From assembly GCA_002435145.1 (NCBI GenBank), contig DJLT01000053.1:1-42906 (forward strand): 42,906 bases of DNA. The letters are read 5' to 3'. The position numbers and the translations under genes are program-made. The notes under the pieces are model-generated. The model saw only the letters and a program-made list of their open reading frames with translations, searched no databases and was not told the origin of the DNA. This DNA comes from Neptuniibacter sp. UBA6509 (lineage in GTDB: Bacteria; Pseudomonadota; Gammaproteobacteria; Pseudomonadales; Balneatricaceae). How positions within the stretch are numbered: position 1 is the first letter of the stretch; each line of letters opens with the position of its first letter. Below are positions 24,068-33,312 of the stretch, piece after piece.

Positions 24068-24196
24068 GATGAGAAAACTACTTCTGGGGTTTAATTGTTG
24101 TAAAACCCCTAAAGAAAAACAATGTGTTGCATGATTCGGGAATTTTTCCCGGCTCTCTCTGAACACCAATAATAAATATCCGTAGAGGAGCTTACA

Positions 24197-25948
24197 ATGA
24201 AGAGATTCGCACTGTCTGCCTTAGTTACAGCAATGACTGTTGCAGGCGCGGCACAAGCTGGCGTTACTGATAAAGATATCCTTAATGACCAGATGAGCAC
24301 AGGCGATGTATTGACTAACGGCATGGGTCTTCGCGCTCAGCGTTATAGTCCTATGGACAAAATCAATACAAAAACTGTTAAAGATATGCGTCCAGTTTGG
24401 GCGTTCTCTTTTGGTGGTGAAAAACAGCGTGGTCAAGAATCACAGCCAATGGTTAAAGATGGCGTAATGTACGTTACTGCATCTTACTCACGTGTATTCG
24501 CTGTAGACACTAAAACTGGTGACGAGCTTTGGGAATACAATGCACGTCTTCCTGATGGCATCATGCCATGCTGTGACGTTATCAACCGTGGTGTAGCACT
24601 GTATGATGACCTAGTTATCTTCGGTACTCTTGACGCTAAACTAGTCGCTCTTAATAACAAGACTGGTAAAGTTGTTTGGAAGAAAACTGTTGAAGATTAC
24701 AAAGCTGGTTACTCTATCACTGCAGCGCCTATCGTTGTAAAAGGTAAAGTAATTACAGGTGTATCTGGTGGTGAATTCGGTATCGTAGGTAAAGTAGAAG
24801 CTTACGACGCTAAGACTGGTAAACTTGCTTGGACTCGTCCAACAGTTGAAGGCCACATGGGTTACATCTGGAAAGATGGCAAGAAAATGGAAAACGGCAT
24901 TTCTGGCGGTGAAGCAGGCAAAACTTGGCCTGGCGACCTTTGGAAAAGCGGTGGTGCTGCTACATGGTTAGGCGGTACTTATGATCCTGATGTAGATCTT
25001 CTTTTCTTCGGTACTGGTAACCCAGCACCATGGAACTCTCATCTACGTCCTGGCGACAACCTTTTCTCATCTTCTCGTCTAGGTATTGATCCAGATACTG
25101 GTAAAATCGCTTGGCACTTCCAGACTACTCCACACGATGGTTGGGATTACGATGGTGTAAACGAGCTGATCTCTTTTGACTACAAAGCTAACGGTAAAAC
25201 AGTTAAAGCAGCAGCTACAGCTGACCGTAACGGTTTCATGTATGTCTTGAATCGTGAAAACGGTGACTTCATCCGTGGTTTCCCATTTGTAGACAAGATC
25301 TCTTGGGCTAAAGGTTTGGATGCTAAAACTGGCCGTCCAATCTACGACGATGCTAACCGTCCAGGTAACCCAGCTGATTCTAAAGATGGCAAAAAAGGTA
25401 AATCTGTACTTGCTATCCCATCTTTCCTAGGTGGCAAAAACTGGATGCCTATGGCATACAGCCAGGATACTGAGCTGTTCTACGTACCTTCTAACGAATG
25501 GTCAATGGATATCTGGAACGAGCCAACTGCATATAAGAAAGGTGCAGCTTACCTAGGTGCTGGTTTCACTATCAAAGCACTGAAAGATGAATACATCGGT
25601 GTTCTTCGTGCGATGGATCCAAAAACTGGTAAAGAAGTATGGCGCTTCAACAACTACGCTCCTCTATGGGGTGGTGTTTTAGCGACTAAAGGTAACTTGG
25701 TATTCTTCGGTACTCCTGAAGGTTATCTACGTGGCCTGAATGCTAAAACTGGTGAAGTTGAATACGAATTCAACACAGGTTCTGGTATCGTTGGTTCCCC
25801 AATCACTTGGGAAGAGAACGGCGAACAGTTCTTGTCTGTAGTATCCGGTTGGGGTGGTGCAGTACCTCTATGGGGTGGCGAAGTTGCTAAACGTGTTAAG
25901 CACCTAAACCAAGGTGGCACAGTTTGGACTTTCAAACTACCTAAATAA
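24197..25948 (+). CDS. pedH: Lanthanide-type PQQ-dependent alcohol dehydrogenase (PedH/ExaF)
   Basis: This 583-residue periplasmic quinoprotein has a signal peptide ending GAAQA and GAGGAG before its start. The vicinal Cys pair is [10 protein letters not shown]. The catalytic Asp317 is in WDYDGVNEL, and Asp319 two residues later supplies the extra metal ligand that marks lanthanide-dependent enzymes (XoxF, ExaF, PedH). It therefore differs from the exaA product at 18293, which has Ser there. It ends [15 protein letters not shown]. Codon choice is strongly biased (CGT, GGT, AAC, CTT/CTA), unlike its neighbours, suggesting high expression. It is followed by a strong terminator. Confidence 0.95.
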   Translation: MKRFALSALVTAMTVAGAAQAGVTDKDILNDQMSTGDVLTNGMGLRAQRYSPMDKINTKTVKDMRPVWAFSFGGEKQRGQESQPMVKDGVMYVTASYSRVFAVDTKTGDELWEYNARLPDGIMPCCDVINRGVALYDDLVIFGTLDAKLVALNNKTGKVVWKKTVEDYKAGYSITAAPIVVKGKVITGVSGGEFGIVGKVEAYDAKTGKLAWTRPTVEGHMGYIWKDGKKMENGISGGEAGKTWPGDLWKSGGAATWLGGTYDPDVDLLFFGTGNPAPWNSHLRPGDNLFSSSRLGIDPDTGKIAWHFQTTPHDGWDYDGVNELISFDYKANGKTVKAAATADRNGFMYVLNRENGDFIRGFPFVDKISWAKGLDAKTGRPIYDDANRPGNPADSKDGKKGKSVLAIPSFLGGKNWMPMAYSQDTELFYVPSNEWSMDIWNEPTAYKKGAAYLGAGFTIKALKDEYIGVLRAMDPKTGKEVWRFNNYAPLWGGVLATKGNLVFFGTPEGYLRGLNAKTGEVEYEFNTGSGIVGSPITWEENGEQFLSVVSGWGGAVPLWGGEVAKRVKHLNQGGTVWTFKLPK

Positions 25949-26003
25949 TTCTTATGAATTATGACTGAGTATTACAATTTGGTGATGCTCAGCCTGTCCC
26001 AGC

Positions 26004-26036
26004 AAGAAAAAGCCAGCTTATAGCTGGCTTTTTTTG
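26004..26036 (+). terminator. Intrinsic terminator after the pedH-like gene
   Basis: AAGCCAGC / GCTGGCTT with a 5-base loop is followed by a T7 run, 60 bp past the stop. Confidence 0.9.
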
Positions 26037-26100
26037 TGCCTTTGATTTGTGTTGATCAAACGAATAACAGGAGGAGTAATTGATGACCAGTTAATTTATC

Positions 26101-26760
26101 TTATGAGAAATCTATAACGCTATTGAAAGCAATCACTATACGGTCAGCCTCTCCGAAATAAGGGAGTGCCGAATGCTTTAAGTAAGAAGGGAATATAACG
26201 AGTTGTCCCTCTACAGGTTCAAAATCCCAAAAGCCATGCTCGCCTAGATATGCTGTACCTACATCAGAATAGTGATCTGCGTTAATACGAGGGTCGTAGA
26301 AGCGATTTACACCATTCCTTGAGCCTAATTCACACTCGCCAGGCTCTAGGTAGTAGATGCCACACCAGGAGCAATTGGGGTGAGAGTGAATGTCGTGATA
26401 TCCACCGTTTTTGGTTACGTGATACCAGGATTCAATAATTGTTGCATCTCCTTCACTTTCTTCTGGCCAATAGGGTGCATTTACCTCTGTCGCGATGGCT
26501 GAAACCACTTCCTCAAACAACCTTCTAACTTCCATCACCGCTGCATTTTCGGCTTCAAGGAAATTTAGTTTGCTTTCAAATAGCTGATGCTTAGCTGTAA
26601 CTGCAACCTGGCTAGCGATTGGGGCTTCTTGACTCTCTTGATCCTTATAGATATATGAGAGCAGATCTTCTTTTAAAAAATCATGATCTGGATTGGTTGT
26701 TACAAATAGAGGTGATGTCCATGCATTAATAGGCTCAATGATAGGCGCTTCAGAATACAT
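26101..26760 (-). CDS. Putative 2OG-Fe(II) oxygenase family protein
   Basis: This 219-residue protein resembles the uncharacterised 2-oxoglutarate/Fe(II) oxygenase-like family. It has GGYHDIHSHPNCSWCGIYYL with candidate iron ligands, and a C-terminal FPSYLKHSALPYFGEADRIV block with the distal His and the Arg that would bind 2-oxoglutarate. There is no signal peptide, so it is probably cytoplasmic. It is on the opposite strand to the pedH-like and exaC genes and is not obviously co-regulated. The substrate is unknown. Confidence 0.75.
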   Translation of the reverse strand: MYSEAPIIEPINAWTSPLFVTTNPDHDFLKEDLLSYIYKDQESQEAPIASQVAVTAKHQLFESKLNFLEAENAAVMEVRRLFEEVVSAIATEVNAPYWPEESEGDATIIESWYHVTKNGGYHDIHSHPNCSWCGIYYLEPGECELGSRNGVNRFYDPRINADHYSDVGTAYLGEHGFWDFEPVEGQLVIFPSYLKHSALPYFGEADRIVIAFNSVIDFS

Positions 26761-26873
26761 AAGGTTGCCTTGTAAAATTATAGTTAGCGATACCCATACG
26801 GACCGCTATTGGATTGGGCTATTCTAGCGATAGTCCATTTACAAGGCTATGTAATATGCAGTGATCTTATTAG

Positions 26874-27662
26874 CTAGGGTCTGGAAGAGCCAATCCAGCT
26901 AGCCTCAAGCTCATAAGAAATAGAGCGTGCAAGTCCGTCTAAGTCAGGAAAAAGTGTGGCATGACTAATATTCATTCGATATAGAGCTTCCATGGCTTGA
27001 GTCCTGATCTCTTTCGGAATGATTATTTTTGCAAGCAGGGGCTTGTCGTAGTTATAGCTGTTCAGGAGATCTTCAACGGATACATTAATTTGACCTGGCA
27101 GCATAAAAGTTCCTGCCTGAGCAACGATTCGACGATCCATTGACCATGGCTCTCCAGGCCAAACGACTGAATACTGATTGGATAAGTAGTATTTATCTAA
27201 GTGACCTCCGTTGCGGGGGCTGATCGCTTCCCTTGTAAGGTCGGGATGGTTAGGCGGTGTTGCTTCATGCCAAAGCGCGGGCGTATTAACTGCGAATACT
27301 GCCGCCGTTGAAATACACGAGTGTAAAGCAAAATAACTCGCGACAAATGGAGACTTGGTGAAATCAAGTAAGCGGGTGGGAGCGCCATGATGTTGCATGA
27401 GTGCTAAGCACCTGAAGTCATCGTCTAACACGCTTGTATCATCAAGAAAGTAATGCGCCTTACGTTTAAATACTCGAATAGCACGAGCTTCTTGCTCTGC
27501 CCATTTCTTTTCTGGCACATATTGCTTCAGTCGACGAGTCAGAGAGCTTTCAAGACTCCACTCAGCATCGCTTTGTCCGCGGAAGGCCCAGCCTCTAAAT
27601 TGGTCAGACTCAACTAACTCTAAAAACTCTTGCCAGCTTTGAACCTCGTACCGTGATGTCAT
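26874..27662 (-). CDS. FRG-domain protein
   Basis: This 262-residue cytoplasmic protein has the namesake motif in WAFRGQSDAEWSLESSLTRR (about residues 24-43) and the later MQHHGAPTRLLDFTKSP segment typical of FRG-domain proteins. A strong AAGGAG site precedes the ATG. The function of the FRG domain is not established; such genes often sit in variable regions. It is a single gene inserted between pedH and exaC on the opposite strand. Confidence 0.82.
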   Translation of the reverse strand: MTSRYEVQSWQEFLELVESDQFRGWAFRGQSDAEWSLESSLTRRLKQYVPEKKWAEQEARAIRVFKRKAHYFLDDTSVLDDDFRCLALMQHHGAPTRLLDFTKSPFVASYFALHSCISTAAVFAVNTPALWHEATPPNHPDLTREAISPRNGGHLDKYYLSNQYSVVWPGEPWSMDRRIVAQAGTFMLPGQINVSVEDLLNSYNYDKPLLAKIIIPKEIRTQAMEALYRMNISHATLFPDLDGLARSISYELEASWIGSSRP

Positions 27663-28012
27663 ACGTATGCTCCTTAGTGAGTATTATCTGAGTATGCTCT
27701 AAACTGCATCTGTTTTGAATTAATGGCGGTTAGTATAATTTGAACCCGTTTTTCTGATTCAATTTCATTTAATAACCTTAAAATAGTTTAGTTCTTAAAT
27801 ATCAATAGGTTAGGATTTTTCTTGGTTGTGTTTGGGTGATTGTTATAAGGCTTACGTAGGGGGAGGGCCGCCATAACTACTACCAAATAAGTATTTTTTT
27901 GATGCCAAGGGATGATATCTGTGTTTCTTCCTGCGTAGCTAATATAGTTGGGTAAATAAACGATACTGTCCAACACTCCTGACAGTAGATAAAAACAAGA
28001 GGCACATAGAAG
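27663..28012. other. Intergenic region upstream of the exaC-like gene
   Basis: This 350-bp region holds no supported gene; the antisense frame running into the exaC start is a shadow. It contains the motif variant TACCAAATAAGTA at 27881-27893 and a ribosome-binding region (GAGG) before 28013. Confidence 0.55.
27881..27893 (+). promoter_or_regulatory. exaC: Candidate operator TACCAAATAAGTA upstream of the exaC-like gene
   Basis: It is about 120 bp before the aldehyde dehydrogenase start and is preceded by AACTAC, so it reads ACTACTACCAAATAAGTA. It resembles the ACTACC-type sites before the pedA1-like and pedH-like genes. Confidence 0.4.
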
Positions 28013-29533
28013 ATGATTTACGCTAAGCCGGGTACAGAAGGCTCTGTTGTTACCTTTAAAGAACGTTATGGAAACTTCATTAATGGTGAGTGGGTTGCTC
28101 CTGTTAATGGCCAGTATTTTACTAACACTACGCCTATTACTGGTGAGTCTGTTTGTGAAATCCCACGCTCCGATGCTGCCGATATTGATCTGGCGCTGGA
28201 CGCTGCACATGCTGCACAAATGACTTGGGGTAAAACTTCTCCAATCGAGCGTCAGAATGTTCTATTAAAATGTGCTGAACTAATTGATGCAAACCTAGAA
28301 CGTCTAGCTGTATCTGAAACTTGGGATAACGGTAAAGCAGTACGTGAAACTCTAGCTGCAGACGTACCTCTAATGGCGGATCACTTCCGTTACTTCGCTG
28401 GTTGCATCCGTGCACAGGAAGGTACTATCGGTGAAATCGACGAAACTACGGTTGCTTACCATTTCCATGAGCCTCTAGGTGTTGTTGGTCAGATCATTCC
28501 TTGGAACTTCCCACTATTGATGGCTGCATGGAAAATTGCACCAGCACTAGCGGCAGGTAACTCTATTGTTCTTAAGCCAGCTGAAGCAACTCCGCTTTCT
28601 ATTCTAATCCTAATGGAATGCATCTCTGAAGCATTGCCAAAAGGTGTACTAAACGTTGTAAACGGTTTTGGTGGTGAAGCAGGTCAGGCATTAGCATCTA
28701 GTACTCGTATTGCTAAGATCGCATTCACTGGTTCTACACCAGTAGGCTCTCACATCATGAAATGTGCTGCTGAGAACATCATCCCATCTACTACAGAACT
28801 GGGTGGTAAGTCTCCAAACGTTTACTTTAACGACGTTATGGCTCAGGATGATGAGTTCGTAAGCAAAGCTGTTGAAGGTGCTGTACTAGCATTCTTTAAC
28901 CAAGGTGAAGTTTGTACTTGTCCTTCACGTCTATTGGTTCAGGAAGATATCGCTGATGAATTCCTAGCTAAAGTTGTTGAACGTATTGGTCAAATCAAAC
29001 GTGGTGACCCACTAGATACTGAAACAATGGTTGGTGCACAGGCTTCCCAAGAGCAGTTCGATAAGATCCTAGGCTACATCGATATCGGTCGTGAAGAGGG
29101 CGCTGAAGTCCTTGCAGGTGGCGGTATTGAGAAGCTTGATGGCGAATATGGTTCTGGTTACTACATCAAGCCAACTCTTCTTAAAGGAACAAACGACATG
29201 CGCGTTTTCCAGGAAGAGATCTTTGGTCCAGTAGTAGCTGTTACTACTTTTAAAGATGAAGCTGAAGCACTCGCTATCGCAAACGACACTGAGTTCGGTC
29301 TTGGTGCCGGCGTATGGTCTCGTGATACTAACATTGCTTACCGTATGGGTCGTGGCATTCAGGCTGGTCGTGTTTGGATGAACTGCTACCACCTTTACCC
29401 AGCACACGCTGCATTCGGTGGTTACAAGAAGTCTGGTGTAGGTCGTGAGACTCACAAGATGATTCTTGAGCATTACCAGCAGACTAAAAACATGCTAGTA
29501 AGCTACAGCGAAAAACCACTAGGTTTCTTCTAA
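28013..29533 (+). CDS. exaC: ExaC-type NAD-dependent aldehyde dehydrogenase
   Basis: This 506-residue cytoplasmic aldehyde dehydrogenase oxidises the aldehyde made by the periplasmic quinoproteins. The general base is Glu262 (ELGGKSPN) and the nucleophile Cys301 (GEVCTCPS). The cofactor loop is [11 protein letters not shown]. The N-terminus ([20 protein letters not shown]) follows Pseudomonas ExaC closely. Codon use is as biased as in the pedH-like gene, so it is probably highly expressed. A terminator follows. In pseudomonads the aldehyde dehydrogenase lies directly after pedH; here two other genes separate them. Confidence 0.95.
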   Translation: MIYAKPGTEGSVVTFKERYGNFINGEWVAPVNGQYFTNTTPITGESVCEIPRSDAADIDLALDAAHAAQMTWGKTSPIERQNVLLKCAELIDANLERLAVSETWDNGKAVRETLAADVPLMADHFRYFAGCIRAQEGTIGEIDETTVAYHFHEPLGVVGQIIPWNFPLLMAAWKIAPALAAGNSIVLKPAEATPLSILILMECISEALPKGVLNVVNGFGGEAGQALASSTRIAKIAFTGSTPVGSHIMKCAAENIIPSTTELGGKSPNVYFNDVMAQDDEFVSKAVEGAVLAFFNQGEVCTCPSRLLVQEDIADEFLAKVVERIGQIKRGDPLDTETMVGAQASQEQFDKILGYIDIGREEGAEVLAGGGIEKLDGEYGSGYYIKPTLLKGTNDMRVFQEEIFGPVVAVTTFKDEAEALAIANDTEFGLGAGVWSRDTNIAYRMGRGIQAGRVWMNCYHLYPAHAAFGGYKKSGVGRETHKMILEHYQQTKNMLVSYSEKPLGFF

Positions 29534-29606
29534 GGAATCCTCTGAAGAGCTAGTGTAGTTCCTATGCTGGCTCCCTATAGGCTATAAATTTAGCTTATTG
29601 AGTTAT

Positions 29607-29630
29607 AGCGACCTTAGGGTCGCTTTTTTT
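29607..29630 (+). terminator. Intrinsic terminator after the exaC-like gene
   Basis: AGCGACC / GGTCGCT with a 4-base loop is followed by T7, 74 bp past the stop. Confidence 0.9.
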
Positions 29631-30029
29631 ATGCCTGATTTTTATTAAAGTGTTGTTGCTTTCTATTTTTAGAAACTTCAAAAGCCTATCTTACGTTTAC
29701 TTTTTCCAATAGCGATTCACGCTCAAAGTAAGTAAATTCGGACTTTTCTGTTCCTCCGAATTGGTTCCATCACTGCAGGCAGAGAGAGTACGCAAAGGGA
29801 AATTATTAGATATTTCTTCTTAACTGCTGTTTTACCTATATCAGTACTTTATCTAGTTATAATCTATTTAGATAATTCCATCAAAGACATGAAAGGTTAA
29901 AACGTGTGGGCTGTAGAGTTTTTAAGTATGAAGAGAGAAGAGAGCAATCCATTGCATCTCTATACGTTACTTATCCTTGAACGTGATAACACTATAAATG
30001 AGCTATGTTACGGTTATGTGATGTTTTGA
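29631..30029. other. Intergenic region with one possible short gene
   Basis: About 400 AT-rich bases separate exaC and its terminator from the lipoate-ligase-like gene. No strong hairpin or repeat was seen. The only candidate gene is the short frame at 29904. Confidence 0.5.
29904..30029 (+). CDS. Possible 41-residue small protein (GTG start)
   Basis: The frame runs from a GTG with AAAGGT seven bases upstream and reads (M)WAVEFLSMKREESNPLHL onward, ending CYGYVMF. It stops at the base adjoining the end of the convergent lipoate-ligase-like gene. It is not recognised. The composition is protein-like but the evidence is weak. Confidence 0.25.
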   Translation: MWAVEFLSMKREESNPLHLYTLLILERDNTINELCYGYVMF

Positions 30030-30800
30030 TTATTCTTTAATCAATGCTTTAAGTTCTTCAATGATCATTTTGCGAAGCTTGAGTGTTAATGCACCTCTAG
30101 AGTCTTCTGTCTTAATGATGCCCTGTATGCTGGTTGCCACTGAAGGGTCGAATTTACGTTCGCTTCCTGCCTTCTCATAAAACAGATTAACTAATTCAGT
30201 CCCTTGTTTTGCATCTGCTTCTACCATTAGCATCGCTTGTGCGAGCACCCCTTGTTTAAGATGTTTAACGTTGGGGGGGGACAGCATTATTTTTTGTGCG
30301 GTGCCTGTGATTTTGAGTCCGCTAATATTTAAGTTATAGCGTCCATCGCAGTATGAACCTGGTGTTTCACCATATTCAGGCTTAAGACCTAATTTAATTA
30401 AAGCCCTGTTTATTGGTTCACACAAAGCTAAATACATATCATCAAGGTCGAACGTTGATATAGTTGTTTGCGGTACAATAATGGATAAATTTAAAATGCC
30501 CGGATGCAGAGGAACAGCTGTTCCTCCACTACTGCGAACGATAGGCGGCCATTTTCTTTTTGACATCTCAATGACGGCTTCATCGTAATTAGGAAATCGA
30601 GTCTCTTTTTTCGTGACAACTAGGCACGGAGGGGTCTCCCAAAGGCGAGCAGTTGCTCCTCGCTTACCTTTTGCGATCTCTTGTAACAAAGCCGTGTCGT
30701 GTTCAAGAGCTTGTTGAGGGTCACGGGAAAGAGGCTCATCAATGATCCGCCATCGATCATGTTCAGTATATAATTCTAAAAAACGACTATCTTGCTTCAT
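30030..30800 (-). CDS. Lipoate-protein ligase A-like protein
   Basis: This 256-residue protein of the biotin/lipoate ligase fold has RSSGGTAVPLHPGILNLSI (about 87-105), the variant of the RRxxGGGxVxH-LN motif, and the later GLKITGTAQK with the conserved Lys. It lacks the C-terminal accessory domain of E. coli LplA, as in LipM/LplJ-like proteins, so it could be a lipoate ligase, an octanoyltransferase or a related acyltransferase. It is a single gene with no lipoyl-domain gene nearby. An eight-base G run lies in the coding sequence at 30273-30280. Confidence 0.8.
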   Translation of the reverse strand: MKQDSRFLELYTEHDRWRIIDEPLSRDPQQALEHDTALLQEIAKGKRGATARLWETPPCLVVTKKETRFPNYDEAVIEMSKRKWPPIVRSSGGTAVPLHPGILNLSIIVPQTTISTFDLDDMYLALCEPINRALIKLGLKPEYGETPGSYCDGRYNLNISGLKITGTAQKIMLSPPNVKHLKQGVLAQAMLMVEADAKQGTELVNLFYEKAGSERKFDPSVATSIQGIIKTEDSRGALTLKLRKMIIEELKALIKE

Positions 30801-30885
30801 AAACCATCAGGAAGATTATTTGTTAGGTTATAAGATGATGCTATCATCGCGATCCAATTTATAGCATAGCAATAACTCAGTCTAA

Positions 30886-31275
30886 ATGAATAAGCCAATT
30901 CCAGCAGCCAATGTTGATGATTTACAAACATGGGTAAAGTATAAAAGTAAAATGTGTCAGTCTTGTCGCGGGACCTGCTGCAGCCTGCCTGTAGAGGTTA
31001 GGTTCAACGATCTTGTTCGTATGGGTGTGCTTGATGAGTTTGACTCTCACGAGCCCGCAAAACGCCTTGCAAAGCGTTTAATGAAAGAGGGTATTGTGGG
31101 GCACTTCAATAATAAAACTGAGGTGTATACGCTTTCTCGCTATGCCAATGATGATTGTATTTACTTAGAGCAGAAAAGCCGGTTGTGCAGTATTTATCAA
31201 AATAGGCCCGATACTTGTCGCAAGCACCCAATTGTTGGTCCTAAACCTGGTTTCTGTGCTTACCAGCCTAAATAA
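30886..31275 (+). CDS. YkgJ-family cysteine cluster protein
   Basis: This 129-residue protein has CQSCRGTCCSLPVEV near the N-terminus and later cysteines in CIYLEQKSRLCSIYQNRPDTCRKHP. It probably binds Zn or an Fe-S cluster, as proposed for the YkgJ/CxxCxxxxC family. The function is unknown. It is divergent from the lipoate-ligase-like gene and one base ahead of the GST gene, so the two are probably co-transcribed. Confidence 0.85.
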   Translation: MNKPIPAANVDDLQTWVKYKSKMCQSCRGTCCSLPVEVRFNDLVRMGVLDEFDSHEPAKRLAKRLMKEGIVGHFNNKTEVYTLSRYANDDCIYLEQKSRLCSIYQNRPDTCRKHPIVGPKPGFCAYQPK

Positions 31276-31276
31276 T

Positions 31277-31930
31277 ATGAATGATACTCTTCAGCCAATT
31301 TTGTACTCCTTTCGACGTTGCCCTTATGCAATGAGAGCGCGCTTAGCGATTGCCTATAGTCAGGTAAGTGTAGAGCTACGAGAGATCGTTTTGCGTAACA
31401 AGCCTCAATCAATGCTTAATATTTCCCCTAAGGGAACCGTACCTGTTTTGCTGTTAACAGATGGGACAGTTATTGATGAGAGTATCGATATTATGCGCTG
31501 GGTGCTCAGTCAGAATGATCCTGATTGCTGGTACGGGGCACAGTATGTTGCTGCCATCGATAAGCTAATAGATGAAAATGACACAGTGTTTAAGCCCTGT
31601 CTGGATCGTTATAAATATGCTGATCGTTATCCAGAACATTCGCAGGAATATTATCGCTCGCAGTGTGAACAGTGGTTTGTAAAGCTGAATGATTTGCTAG
31701 GATCGAACGATGGTTATCTGCTCACCAATCAGCCAACACTCGCAGATATGGCGCTCTTTCCCTTTATAAGGCAGTGTGCGCATGTTGATTTGGAATGGTT
31801 TGAAGCAACATCCTACGAACATTTACAGTGCTGGTTAGCAGACCTCAAATCCTCAGCCCTTTTTTCAAGTAGTATGACCAAGTACCCAGCTTGGAAATGT
31901 GGCGACCCTAAGACCTACTTTTCTGGTTGA
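31277..31930 (+). CDS. Glutathione S-transferase-like protein
   Basis: About 217 residues from the ATG at 31277, just after the preceding stop; the earlier start at 31232 overlaps that gene's end in another frame. The N-terminal thioredoxin-like domain has SFRRCPYAMRARLAI with the catalytic Cys. The SPKGTVPVLLL and DESIDIMRW stretches form the GSH-binding site. The C-terminal helical domain has LTNQPTLADMALFPFIRQ. The start context (TAATATG) suggests translational coupling to the gene before. The substrate is unknown. Confidence 0.9.
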   Translation: MNDTLQPILYSFRRCPYAMRARLAIAYSQVSVELREIVLRNKPQSMLNISPKGTVPVLLLTDGTVIDESIDIMRWVLSQNDPDCWYGAQYVAAIDKLIDENDTVFKPCLDRYKYADRYPEHSQEYYRSQCEQWFVKLNDLLGSNDGYLLTNQPTLADMALFPFIRQCAHVDLEWFEATSYEHLQCWLADLKSSALFSSSMTKYPAWKCGDPKTYFSG

Positions 31931-31980
31931 ATACGACTGAATAAATTATATGAATCTCACCTGTCATTAATCATGACACG

Positions 31981-33312
31981 TTAACTATCTGATAGTGTAA
32001 TCACCACTTCAAAACCATCTGGGCGGCCCGTCGCGGGGGAGTTAAGCAACATCGATGCGCCTATGCCTGTTACGATCGCGTCAGCAATAGCTAAACCCAA
32101 ACCAGAGCCATGTGCTGTTGTCTTTGATCGAACAAAACGTTGGCGTAGCTTTGCTAGATGCTCTGCTGGGACGATATTCCCTGCATTTACAATTCTCAAT
32201 TCATCTTGTCTTGAAAAGTGTATCTCCACTGGTTGGTTTTGACTTCCATGTTTGATCGCATTATCCAGTAAATTTCTGACTAAAATAGCAAATGCATCGG
32301 GATCAATCTTTGACTTAATCCCTAAGCTTTCCGGCGGGAAATACTCAATAATTTTTACGTTCGAGGAGCGTCTTAGATCATCTGTAACCAGCTGTATTAT
32401 AGATGTCAGATCATGTTGTTCATTCGAAAAAAGCCCGCCGCCTTCCGCTTTAGCAAGTTGCATTAATTTCTCAGACAGATTAGATAAGGTGCGCACTGTT
32501 TTTTCAATTTTAAAGGCCCTTTCTTTGCTATCTCCTTCAGGAAGCTCTTTTTCTAATCGCTGTATTTGTGCCAATGCGGTCGCAATGGGTGTACGTAATT
32601 CATGAGCGCTATTGGCCGTGAATGATCTTTCTGACTCAAGCGCTCGGCGCAAGCGATCTAGCAAATCATTGACAGGTTCTGCAATCGTCAGAATCTCAGT
32701 TGGTAGGCCTGTTACGCTGACAGGCGATAAGTCGCCACTACCTCGAGATTCAATTTCATTACGGTAGATCAAAATTCGACGTAGGCTGTAATGAACAAAT
32801 GCCCATGTACCGATGAAGCAGAGAGGGATAATTAATATTAATGGCCATAATAGGGTAATCGCCATCTCTGTGATTGCGGCTTTCCTTTGGCTTAAAGGTT
32901 CAGCAATTTCAATATGTATTGTTTTCTGTACAGCCCAAGCACCATAGAGCCTGTGGGTGCCTGAAGTGTTAAACCCTTCAAGTAACACTTGATTGAAGAT
33001 GCTAGGTTCAGCGTTATGAGATTGTAGTAATATCTTTCCCGACCGATTTCTCACAAGATAGGTCAGGGGCTCATCATGCGTTTCAAATGACATGATGTTC
33101 TGAGGCAGCCCAGTTTCATCTCTGTTCATTATCTCCACAACGGCTAGAGGCATGATACGTTGAGCCGTTTCTGCCAGAGCACTATCAAATAATTCATTCA
33201 GTTTATTTTGTGAAACAAGTATTGCGCCTGATATGGCCATTATCCACAGAAGAATAGCGCCCAGTGTTAATCCAATCCCTAGGGTTTTTTGAAGGCTGCG
33301 TGACTGTGTCAT
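31981..33312 (-). CDS. QseC-like sensor histidine kinase
   Basis: This 443-residue membrane kinase has TM1 (about 10-35), a periplasmic domain, TM2 (about 148-172), a HAMP region and HisKA with phospho-acceptor His237 (ANSAHELRTPIA). The ATPase domain has N-box LLDNAIKHG and G-box GSGLGLAIADAIV. It overlaps the response regulator gene (ATGA), forming a pair. Divergent PepSY genes suggest that the pair controls them, as is common for PepSY-linked two-component systems. The signal is unknown. Confidence 0.9.
   Translation of the reverse strand: MTQSRSLQKTLGIGLTLGAILLWIMAISGAILVSQNKLNELFDSALAETAQRIMPLAVVEIMNRDETGLPQNIMSFETHDEPLTYLVRNRSGKILLQSHNAEPSIFNQVLLEGFNTSGTHRLYGAWAVQKTIHIEIAEPLSQRKAAITEMAITLLWPLILIIPLCFIGTWAFVHYSLRRILIYRNEIESRGSGDLSPVSVTGLPTEILTIAEPVNDLLDRLRRALESERSFTANSAHELRTPIATALAQIQRLEKELPEGDSKERAFKIEKTVRTLSNLSEKLMQLAKAEGGGLFSNEQHDLTSIIQLVTDDLRRSSNVKIIEYFPPESLGIKSKIDPDAFAILVRNLLDNAIKHGSQNQPVEIHFSRQDELRIVNAGNIVPAEHLAKLRQRFVRSKTTAHGSGLGLAIADAIVTGIGASMLLNSPATGRPDGFEVVITLSDS

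Noticed and set aside
27788-28219. 143-residue minus-strand frame overlapping the exaC start
   Set aside because: It overlaps the first 200 bases of a well-supported aldehyde dehydrogenase, has no recognisable motif, and its composition is not protein-like.
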